8,940 bases of DNA from contig JAPKYY010000153.1 of assembly GCA_026394095.1 (NCBI GenBank), positions 1-8,940 on the forward strand. The letters run 5' to 3'. Both the position numbers and the translations under genes were made by a program. The notes below the pieces were generated by a model, which worked only from the letters and a program-made list of their open reading frames with translations, did no database searches and had not been told where the DNA came from. The DNA is from Acidobacteriota bacterium (GTDB taxonomy: Bacteria > Acidobacteriota > Terriglobia > Bryobacterales > Bryobacteraceae). The first letter of the stretch is position 1, and every line of letters starts with the position of its first letter. Below, in pieces: positions 1 to 5,803 of the stretch.

Positions 1-242
1 CCCTGACGCTCTACCTCCACCCGGTAGATGCCTGGCGGAAGGTACGGCTGACTATAAAGTCCATCATCATTGGTGGACACCTTGCGAGCCAACCCCGTGT
101 TGATTTCATAAATGGATACCAATGCTTTTGGCACAATTGCCCCACTCGTATCCGTTACTGTCCCCACTAGGTTTGCAGTCACTGCCTGAGACCATGCAGT
201 GCCACATACAAATAACATCTGGAAAAAGAGTCTGATTTTCAT
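1..242 (-). CDS. TonB-dependent receptor-like protein, N-terminal part (runs off left edge)
   Basis: The first 80 codons are visible on the minus strand and the rest lies outside the window. The product begins MKIRLFFQMLFVCGTAWSQA, an export signal with a basic N-terminus, a hydrophobic core and a likely cleavage site after AWS. From about residue 22 it shows the start of a carboxypeptidase-regulatory-like (CarboxypepD_reg) beta-sandwich: 'GTVTDTSGAIVPKA', then 'TNDDGLYS' and 'LPPGIYRVEV'. In Acidobacteriota and Bacteroidota this arrangement usually opens an Oar-like outer-membrane TonB-dependent receptor of about 1000 residues. A secreted protein carrying only this domain cannot be excluded. 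The start is supported by a purine-rich GGGGGA four bases upstream of the ATG. Export and domain are clear; the receptor assignment is inference. Confidence 0.72.
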   Translation of the reverse strand, partial: MKIRLFFQMLFVCGTAWSQAVTANLVGTVTDTSGAIVPKALVSIYEINTGLARKVSTNDDGLYSQPYLPPGIYRVEVERQ

Positions 243-246
243 GCTA

Positions 247-252
247 TCCCCC
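247..252 (-). promoter_or_regulatory. Ribosome binding site of the receptor-like gene
   Basis: On the minus strand GGGGGA lies four bases before the ATG at 242, a plausible Shine-Dalgarno sequence that fixes this start. The rest of the gap (253-333) holds no ORF or hairpin that I can see. The receptor promoter must lie in it or in the end of the DinB gene, but I find no convincing -35/-10 pair. Confidence 0.5.
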
Positions 253-333
253 AAAACAAATACAGTTACGTCCGGATAACTATCATTTTCGAAACTCCAA
301 CGCAAGGGGGGGAGAACAAGAAGAAGCGCTACC

Positions 334-840
334 TCAGCGGTACAACCTTTCGAACAACCCAACGTGATACAGCTCATGCCCGCCGATAATGTAAGCAAGG
401 GCCCGCGCACTGATCGGATGATCTGACGCCGTCCCAACACGGTCCCACATCTCCCCCGTCAGGCCCCGAAGCTGCATCACTGTAGACTTGCGCACGCACT
501 CAAACTCCTCGATCAACTCCTCCATCGGCTGCTCATCAAACCGCGCCCCGTTCACCAGCACATCCTGATCAAAGCCCGGCAGCGGCGTCGTATCCCCACG
601 CGAGATCCGCAACGCCCGGTAAGCCATCACCCGTTCGGTATCGATCATGTGCCCCAGCACCTGCTTCACACTCCACTTGCCCGGCGCATACCTCCGCTCC
701 GGCTCAAGGCTCCGCAGCAGCGCAATCGTTAATGGCAACTGCCCAGACAAATGCCCCACAATATCTTCAGAATTTACAAGAGCAACATAACGCCCAAAGA
801 AGGGCGCATAGTCGGCGGTCGTCGGCAATCCAGATTGCAT
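334..840 (-). CDS. DinB family (DinB_2-like) putative metal-binding protein
   Basis: The product has 168 residues and is a predicted cytoplasmic four-helix-bundle protein. DinB/YfiT proteins carry a metal site made of three histidines. Here the candidates are His64 in 'VLGHMID' and His155/His159 in 'GGHELYHVG', the expected early His plus late HxxxH spacing. 'GKWSVKQVLGHM' and the aromatic/acidic stretch 'LPGFDQD' are also typical. The frame stays open upstream to 1092, but that extension is antisense to the neighbouring hydrolase gene and resembles no DinB protein. The ATG at 840 gives the usual family length, so I chose it, although no strong ribosome binding site is visible. It is divergent from the hydrolase gene, with only 28 bases between the two start codons. 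Members include thiol-dependent transferases and stress-induced proteins; the substrate cannot be read from sequence. Confidence 0.85.
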   Translation of the reverse strand: MQSGLPTTADYAPFFGRYVALVNSEDIVGHLSGQLPLTIALLRSLEPERRYAPGKWSVKQVLGHMIDTERVMAYRALRISRGDTTPLPGFDQDVLVNGARFDEQPMEELIEEFECVRKSTVMQLRGLTGEMWDRVGTASDHPISARALAYIIGGHELYHVGLFERLYR

Positions 841-868
841 ATGCGCATCATGGTAACGCAACACCCGG

Positions 869-1690
869 ATGTGCGAAGCTACCCACATGCCGATCTTCGA
901 TTTCGATTCCGCGCCCAACCATCGCCTGGTAACGCAACTCGCCGATGGCCGCTCGAAGATGATCTCCTGCCGCAAGCCGGCTAAGCACTGCATCCTCTTC
1001 GTACACGGCTTCAACGGCGACGCAATCGACACCTGGGCGGGCTTCGACACCATCGCCCTCAACGATCCCGATCTTGCCGAAACAGACCTCATCTTCTTCG
1101 GCTATGACGGTGTCCGCTCCAACGCTCTCGCTGCCTCCAGCTTCCTCTTCGATCTCCTCGACAGCGCCATGACCGACGGCAAAGCCCTCCACCCCATCCG
1201 CTCCTCTGCACCCAACTACGAATCCTGCGTCCTCGCCGCCCACTCCCTCGGCGCACTCGTCACCCGCTGGGCTCTCATCCGCGCCAATCAACAAAAACTT
1301 TCATGGCTCGACAAGATCCGCTACATCCTCTTCGCCCCCGCCCACTCCGGCGGCATCATCGTCGATAGCGTTACAGAGCTTCTCGGTTCCAACCCTCTCT
1401 CTGCCTTCATCGGCAGCGCCGCCAAGGTAAAGATCCCGCTACTCCACGAACTCCGCCCCGGCTCCCCCATCCTCAAATCCCTCGAAGACCACACTATCAG
1501 CGCCGAAGCAGCAGGCTGCACCACCATCAAAGCCCGCCGCGTCCTCATCGCCGAACACGAAGAAATCGTTAGCAACCTGCCCTTTCCCGGAGACCCCTTC
1601 CCCACCGCCATCCGCGGCGCAACTCACACCAGCGTCTCCAAACTCAATGACTTCCCTCACCTGATCACCTACGTGAAAGAGCTCATATAA
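869..1690 (+). CDS. alpha/beta hydrolase (lipase/esterase-like)
   Basis: The product has 273 residues and no evident signal peptide, so it is probably cytoplasmic. Serine hydrolase features appear in order: a buried strand with the oxyanion-hole motif 'LFVHGFNG' (about 43-50), the nucleophile elbow 'AAHSLGA' with Ser126, a candidate acid in 'IAEHEEIV' (about 228-234), and a candidate catalytic histidine in 'GATHTSV' (His253). The triad order Ser-acid-His is correct for the fold. The substrate is unknown; lipid ester or acyl hydrolysis is the general expectation. Two starts are possible, ATG at 869 or ATG at 887; an in-frame TAA at 854-856 rules out anything further upstream. Neither has a strong ribosome binding site. 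The TAA stop shares one base with the ATG of the next gene (TAATG), which implies translational coupling and a functional partnership with the downstream helical protein. Confidence 0.82.
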   Translation: MCEATHMPIFDFDSAPNHRLVTQLADGRSKMISCRKPAKHCILFVHGFNGDAIDTWAGFDTIALNDPDLAETDLIFFGYDGVRSNALAASSFLFDLLDSAMTDGKALHPIRSSAPNYESCVLAAHSLGALVTRWALIRANQQKLSWLDKIRYILFAPAHSGGIIVDSVTELLGSNPLSAFIGSAAKVKIPLLHELRPGSPILKSLEDHTISAEAAGCTTIKARRVLIAEHEEIVSNLPFPGDPFPTAIRGATHTSVSKLNDFPHLITYVKELI

Positions 1691-2028
1691 TGGACAACTC
1701 CTACGACAATTTAAAATACCTAACCGGACGTCTCCTCCTCGGTGCAGACCATCTCGCACTTGAGCCACTCTTCAAGTCCAAATCAGATGAAGAGCTCGCG
1801 CAAATCTTTCGCAATCATGAAACAGATCCCATTGGCATCACCGATCCCAATGAAGTGGCTCTCCGTCGCCACATGGATAGTTGGCTCAACGAAGCCAGCT
1901 TGATCTATCTGTCCTGGCTCTCCGCCTACAGCTCCGATCCGGAAGGAACAGACCAGGGCAACCGTATCTTTGCCATCCTTGGGCACGCTTCACTCCGTCC
2001 TTACTATGATAGCTACTACAAGCAGGCC

Positions 2029-2034
2029 CTCTCT
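2029..2034 (+). repeat. CT-dinucleotide run at the probable frameshift point
   Basis: CTCTCT sits inside a longer pyrimidine-rich tract (about 2027-2048). Removing one CT unit restores a continuous reading frame in the surrounding gene, giving '...KQALFCLHLEENK...'. The run is only three units long, so this is a candidate lesion rather than a proven mutable tract. Confidence 0.4.
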
Positions 2035-2686
2035 TCTGTCTCCACCTCGAAGAAAACAAGATTGAAAGACAAGACTCCCCCGGTGCTTTCGAAGCCTTCG
2101 CAAACCTTTACGAGCGATTCCGCAACGATCGCGAGCTAGCCTGCTTCCTTGAATTCCTCGACGGCTACTGCTACGGCAGGCCCCCTGCAATCGTTACCAT
2201 CGATTCCGTCATCCGCGCCTTCGAAAGTCCAGACCGCATCGTCGAAGCCGCCTTCCGCCCCGCCTCACAACTCACCCCCCTCGACAGCGGCATCATCGGT
2301 CTCCTCCACTTCGCCACCTTCTGCACTTCCCTCCACGACTTCCTCGAGAAATGCAAAGACCTTCCTCTCCTCCAATCCGCCTTCTGGTTCTTCTATGCCT
2401 ACTGGTTCCGCGAGTATAAAAAGGACGTAAAGAACCTCTCCATCCAGGCCATCCAGAATGCTGCGATGAACGCAAAAGATACTGGCTCCCAAGCCCTCGC
2501 CAGCGAGTCGCAAGACCGTCTTAACATCATCATGTCCGCGCTCACAGGCAACGACTACACAGCAGAATTGATCAAGCAATTCCCGGCCACAGACATCGGC
2601 ATCGCCTCATTCGATCTCACCGAAAAAGCAACCCTAAAGTCCGATCTCGCCTCTCGCTTCGCTGCCTACAACAAGCCGCGCACCAA

Positions 2687-2690
2687 CTAG
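2687..2690. other. Shared CTAG: overlapping stop codons of two convergent genes
   Basis: The plus-strand helical-protein gene ends with TAG at 2688-2690 and the minus-strand propeller gene ends with TAG at 2689-2687. The palindrome CTAG therefore supplies both stops, and there is no space for an intergenic terminator. Confidence 0.9.
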
Positions 2691-3349
2691 CGCGGCAGCG
2701 TCACAATACCCCACGGCGAACCCGGTGAAGCAATCCGCTTCACCACGGCCCGTGTGGCAACATCAATCACCGAGATGTCATTGCCCGGCCCATTGGCCGT
2801 GAACAAAGTCTTGCCATCCGGCGATAGCCCCAGTCCCCACGGCCTGCGCCCAGCTTCTACTTCGCCTTCCACCTTGCCACTAGCCCCATCGAGAAAGAAC
2901 ACCTTCTTGCCCCGTCCCGTGCTTACAAAAAGCGTCTTCGCATCCGCAGACAAAAGCACCTTCATCGGCTTCACCACGCCCGCCTCACCCAACTGCACTG
3001 TCTGCGTTACAGCTTTCTTCGCGATATCGATCATCACGATCGTGCCATCATTCTCGGCATTCACCCAGGCCCGGTTCAGATCCGGCAAAAACGCAATCGA
3101 CCGCGGCCTTCTCCCCACCTTGATGTTCTCGATCAACTCACCCTTGGCCGTATCAATCACCGCCACCGTCCCCGCATCTTCTGACGTCACCAGCACCAGC
3201 TTCCCGTCCGGGCTCACCGTCACACCCTCAGGCTCCTCACCCGTCTTGATCTCCTTCACAATCTTCTCCGCCGCCAGATCCAGAATCGAAGCCCCACCCA
3301 CATCCTCATTCGACACATAGAGCAGCTTGCCATCCTTGCTCAAGTCAAA

Positions 3350-3352
3350 CTA
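3350..3352 (-). other. In-frame TAG inside the propeller gene
   Basis: On the minus strand the codons read GAC CCT GAG TAG TTT GAC TTG. Homologous coding continues on both sides without a change of frame, so this is a point nonsense change and not an indel. TAG also ends several intact-looking genes here (5800-5802 minus, 5801-5803 plus), which argues against a genome-wide reassignment of the codon. Confidence 0.9.
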
Positions 3353-3719
3353 CTCAGGGTCCGAGCCGCTCTTGATCACCTTCAGCAGCTTCTGCGAGGC
3401 CACATCAAACACTCCAATTCCGTCTGCATTCTTGTCAGGTGGCGGCAGCGTACTCTCATCCACTCCAGGCCCCGCAATCGGCGAACCACTCAGCGCCACA
3501 TAAATCGTCTTCCCATCAGCACTCGCATGAATCCCGCGCGGCCTCTTTCCCAGCGGCACCTTCGCCTCAACTTCCATCTTGTTGGAATCGATGATCGTCA
3601 GATCCCCGCTTACCTCGTTGGTGACATAAACCCGGTACCCGCCGGGCTTCTCCTGACTGCACCCAACCAGAAAAACTACCAACACAACAAGAAGTGATCG
3701 CATCATGACGATCATTATT

Positions 3720-4424
3720 TCATTGTCCGTTGAAGCTAAAGTCCAGCCGCGCTTTTGAGCCACTGGTAACCACCAGAGTCTTCTCCTGTTGCCCCAATTT
3801 TTCGTGCCACGCCACTAGCTTGTACGTCCCCACCGGCAGATCCTGAAACTCAAAACCACCGTCCCCGCCAGTCACTGCAAAAAACGGATGCTCCACCACT
3901 CCAATCCACGAGCGCATCCACTTATGCACATTACACTTCACCCGGATCATCACCTCCGGCTGCACAAACCGCCGCGACAACGGCCCGTCCTCCGGCGCCT
4001 GGCCCTGATTCCATTCCCGGTTCACTTTAGCTTCCGGGTGAATGTTATGCGTCACCGGGTCTGAGTTGGTCACCTGCAACGCCTGCCCGGTCTGCATCCC
4101 AATCACTCGCGGCTCAAACCAGCAACCCTTCTGATCGATCTTCACTGCCGTCTTCGGCGCTTCAAACTTCTTGCCCTCAAGCCCGCTCTTCACATAGACA
4201 AACACGTTCGCGAGCGTCCCCTCCGGGCCCACAACAACAGTCTGCTCCTCACGCGGCGCTTCCGGGTAAAGCTTCTTGCACTGCGGGTCCTGCTCCATAT
4301 CAATCACAACCGCCTTGGCAATCTGCCCGGCAAACTTCACCTGGCCCGCAACACTCCCCGGCGGCTCCACCGCCTTCGGCGCACACCCACAAACCACAAA
4401 CACCAAAGCAAGCAGCCACTTCAT
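3720..4424 (-). CDS. Cupredoxin-like lipoprotein with carboxypeptidase-regulatory-type C-terminus
   Basis: The product has 234 residues. A lipoprotein signal ends at Cys14 ('VFVVCGC'), so it is predicted to be membrane-anchored outside the cytoplasm. The middle (about 105-180) carries a cupredoxin-like pattern: 'VTNSDPVTHNIHP' gives His126 (or His129), and 'VKCNVHKWM' gives Cys164, His167 and Met170, together a plausible type-1 (blue) copper His-Cys-His-Met ligand set. The C-terminal part ('TGGDGGFEFQDLPVGTYKLVAWH', split here only as a description of a Gly-rich turn and strands) resembles a carboxypeptidase-regulatory fold. Confidence 0.8.
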   Translation of the reverse strand: MKWLLALVFVVCGCAPKAVEPPGSVAGQVKFAGQIAKAVVIDMEQDPQCKKLYPEAPREEQTVVVGPEGTLANVFVYVKSGLEGKKFEAPKTAVKIDQKGCWFEPRVIGMQTGQALQVTNSDPVTHNIHPEAKVNREWNQGQAPEDGPLSRRFVQPEVMIRVKCNVHKWMRSWIGVVEHPFFAVTGGDGGFEFQDLPVGTYKLVAWHEKLGQQEKTLVVTSGSKARLDFSFNGQ

Positions 4425-5347
4425 TTCGCTTCCACTCCATTCAACGATTCGAGAAACACCACCAGCGCATCGCGCTCACGCCCGCTCAACTCTATCGGAC
4501 GAATCTGCGGGTCCAGATGATCATTCGAATTGCCGCCACCCACATAGAAGTCCACTACCTGTTTCAGCGTCTTCAGGCTCCCGTCATGCATATAAGGCGC
4601 AGTCCGCGCCACATTCCGCAAAGAAGGCGTCCGAAACTCACCCTTGCCCCTCCCCTGATCCACCAGCACCCCTTCCGCATTCACACCAATCCCGATATTG
4701 TGAAACTGCTCATCGGTAAACAAAGCATCCTTGGGGCCAATCGTATGGCAGATCACACAATGCCGCCCAAACACCTTGAAGCCCTCAACCGCCTCACTCG
4801 ACAGCGCCGTCTTGTCGCCCCCATACGTATAACGATCAAACGCAGAATTCCCGCTCAGCAGCGTCCGCTCATAACTGGCAATAGCAAAAAGTACCTTTTC
4901 GAGCGTCAGCTTCATCGGCCCATATTCAGGGTCAGCAGCCAGTCGCGCAATCAAAAGCTCCGGCTTATGGTTCATCTCAAGCTCATTGCCCATCGGCCCT
5001 GCCGCTTGCTCTTCCAGGCTCCCGGCGCGCCCGTCCCAGAACTGCACCCGCCAATAAGCCGCATTCAAAACAGTCGGCGCATTCCGTTTGCCCGTCTTGC
5101 CGCCCACCCCCACCGATACCCTGCGGGCATCGGCAAAACCAGTCTCCGGGTTATGGCAACTGGCACAAGAGATGGTCTTGTCGAGCGAAAGCTTCGTGTC
5201 GAAAAACAACTTCTTGCCCAGCGCAATCTCTTCAGCCGTCGCCACCCGCTCCACTTTGAGAGGCGGCAAACCAAGCGGCCCCGGCACTTCCACAACCGCC
5301 TGCTTGCAGGAACAAAGGGCTAGCGCAACAAGAGCAACGTACTTCAT
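4421..5347 (-). CDS. Di-heme cytochrome c peroxidase family lipoprotein (CcpA/MauG superfamily)
   Basis: The product has 308 residues. Two c-type heme sites are visible: 'CASCHNPETGF' (61-65, peroxidatic-type domain) and 'CVICHTIGP' (197-201, electron-transfer domain). Family landmarks are 'LGKKLFFDTKLS', 'RNAPTVLNAAYW', 'FWDGRAGSLEEQA' and 'TPSLRNVARTAPYMHDGSL'. Met253 in 'YMHDG' matches the distal ligand of the high-potential heme in classical bacterial peroxidases; MauG has a tyrosine at that place, so this is more peroxidase-like than MauG-like. Known members reduce H2O2 with electrons from small cytochromes or cupredoxins. A short signal with a lipobox-like 'LCSC' suggests export and lipidation. 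The frame is open up to 5824, but that part is antisense to the divergent gene. I chose ATG 5347; ATG 5359 adds four residues and is possible. The TGA overlaps the cupredoxin start as ATGA, so the two are translationally coupled. Confidence 0.93.
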   Translation of the reverse strand: MKYVALVALALCSCKQAVVEVPGPLGLPPLKVERVATAEEIALGKKLFFDTKLSLDKTISCASCHNPETGFADARRVSVGVGGKTGKRNAPTVLNAAYWRVQFWDGRAGSLEEQAAGPMGNELEMNHKPELLIARLAADPEYGPMKLTLEKVLFAIASYERTLLSGNSAFDRYTYGGDKTALSSEAVEGFKVFGRHCVICHTIGPKDALFTDEQFHNIGIGVNAEGVLVDQGRGKGEFRTPSLRNVARTAPYMHDGSLKTLKQVVDFYVGGGNSNDHLDPQIRPIELSGRERDALVVFLESLNGVEAK

Positions 5348-5368
5348 CTCTATACTCATTATTGAGCT
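5348..5368. promoter_or_regulatory. Very short divergent intergenic region with -10-like sequences in both directions
   Basis: Only 21 bases separate the start codons of the peroxidase operon and the cytochrome-HHH gene. On the plus strand TATACT (5351-5356) and on the minus strand AATAAT (5363-5358) each match TATAAT at five of six positions. If used, transcripts would start only a few bases before the ATGs. I see no good -35 element for either, so the true promoters may instead lie inside the opposing gene. Confidence 0.25.
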
Positions 5369-5803
5369 ATGAACTTCTTTTGTGCTGCCCTCTTTGCAAT
5401 CACTCTGCCGGAAGCTCCCGGCAAAGCAACCACTGAAAAGCTCTGCAGCGCCTGCCACGGCGTCAACACCTTCGTAAACCGGCGGGAAACCAAAGAGGCC
5501 TGGACAGAACTCGTTGAAGACATGCTGCGGCGAGGTCTCGAGGGCGACGACGCTGAAATCAGCGAAATCACCAACTACCTCGCTACCAACCTGTCCAAAG
5601 ACGCGCCCTCCCCGCGAGTGAACGTCAATCAGACCAACGCCCGCGACCTCGCTACAGGCCTCGGCATCACCGAAAACAAAGCCCGCCTCATCGTCAAACA
5701 CCGCGAAACCAATGGAAACTTCAAAACTATCGACGACCTGCTCAAGGTGCCAGGCATCAACATGCGCGCTGTAGAGTCCAAACGCGCACAGATCGACTTC
5801 TAG
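5369..5803 (+). CDS. Exported c-type cytochrome fused to a ComEA-like helix-hairpin-helix domain
   Basis: The product has 144 residues. A short hydrophobic N-terminus ('MNFFCAALFAITLPEAPGKA') acts as a weak signal peptide. Residues 23-75 form a small mono-heme domain with 'LCSACHGVNTF' (CxxCH at 26-30) and 'WTELVEDMLRRGLEG', a pattern also seen in heme domains of quinohemoprotein amine dehydrogenase-like proteins; Met52 is a candidate distal ligand. Residues 84-144 match the ComEA/HHH_3 pattern: 'VNVNQTNARDLATGLGI', 'ARLIVKHRETNGNFKTIDDL', 'VPGI'. ComEA-type domains bind double-stranded DNA non-specifically in competence, but here the domain may serve another binding role. An in-frame stop at 5363-5365 leaves ATG 5369 as the only upstream start; the nearest purine run (GAG) is very close to it. 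It is divergent from the peroxidase operon, which suggests a shared redox role. It converges on the oxidoreductase gene through a shared CTAG. Confidence 0.85.
   Translation: MNFFCAALFAITLPEAPGKATTEKLCSACHGVNTFVNRRETKEAWTELVEDMLRRGLEGDDAEISEITNYLATNLSKDAPSPRVNVNQTNARDLATGLGITENKARLIVKHRETNGNFKTIDDLLKVPGINMRAVESKRAQIDF
5800..5803. other. Second shared CTAG at a convergent gene junction
   Basis: The cytochrome-HHH gene ends with TAG at 5801-5803 and the oxidoreductase gene ends with TAG at 5802-5800 on the other strand. The arrangement is identical to that at 2687-2690. Confidence 0.9.

Larger units (their letters stand above)
1690..2690 (+). pseudogene. Hypothetical helical protein coupled to the hydrolase, disrupted by a frameshift
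   Basis: I do not recognise this family. Translation from the ATG at 1690 gives about 117 natural-looking residues ('YLTGRLLLGADHLAL', 'SLIYLSWLSAY', 'YYDSYYKQAL'). It then degrades into a Ser/Thr/Lys/Pro-rich tail with a stop at 2137-2139. A coding-like sequence resumes in the frame one base earlier, from about 2030-2040: 'HLEENKIER', 'ANLYERFRND', 'ACFLEFLDGY', 'LLQSAFWFFYAYWFREYKK', ending 'FAAYNKPRTN' at 2690. That second frame has stops at 2007 and 2010, so the shift lies after 2012. Repaired, the protein would be about 333 residues, mostly alpha-helical and rich in aromatic residues, with no signal peptide. The offset equals a loss of one base or a gain of two. The simplest candidate is one extra CT unit in the CTCTCT run at 2029-2034. 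I see no classical -1 slippery heptamer. It could be a true pseudogene, a sequencing error or, less likely, programmed frameshifting. Confidence 0.75.
2687..3715 (-). pseudogene. YVTN/YncE-type beta-propeller lipoprotein interrupted by an in-frame amber codon
   Basis: The start of the protein is a lipoprotein signal ('MRSLLVVLVVFLVGC', lipobox LVGC). It is followed by about seven blades of YVTN-type propeller: 'YRVYVTNE', 'KTIYVALS', 'KLLYVSNED', 'KLVLVTSED', 'NRAWVNAEN', 'KTLFVSTG', 'KTLFTANG', each with a following V/I-I/F-D strand. A TAG at 3350-3352 splits it in the same frame, between 'SGSDPE' and 'FDLSKDGK'. Related propellers commonly read 'DPEQF' here, so a CAG to TAG change (Gln to stop) is the likely cause. 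Without it the protein would have about 342 residues. I prefer the ATG at 3715, four bases past the previous gene's stop with GGA about ten bases upstream; ATGs at 3706 or 3703 are alternatives. As it stands only about 120 residues, roughly two blades, would be made. It is last in the three-gene exported redox operon. The substrate or partner is unknown. Confidence 0.85.

Noticed and set aside
841..1092. N-terminal extension of the DinB frame, and a 148-codon minus-strand frame at 848-1294
   Set aside because: Both are antisense to the alpha/beta hydrolase, which has convincing catalytic motifs. The DinB protein has normal family length from 840.
2049..2060. Programmed -1 frameshift at the A-rich GAAGAAAACAAG
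   Set aside because: The bases do not form an X-XXY-YYZ heptamer in the incoming frame, and no clear downstream stem-loop was seen.
2149..2430. Separate Ser/Pro-rich plus-strand ORF
   Set aside because: It is the wrong frame of the frameshifted helical gene; the frame one base earlier has far more protein-like composition through the same bases.
3350..3352. Pyrrolysine or other recoding of TAG, suggested by the amine-oxidation flavour of the operon
   Set aside because: TAG also ends several other genes here, no recoding element is visible, and the propeller fold has no known need for such a residue. A point mutation is simpler.
4517..5323. 268-codon open frame on the plus strand
   Set aside because: It is antisense to the di-heme peroxidase gene, is Arg/His/Pro-rich and has no domain features.
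4421..5347. Naming the di-heme protein mauG
   Set aside because: It has Met in 'YMHDG' where MauG has a tyrosine ligand, and no methylamine dehydrogenase genes are present.
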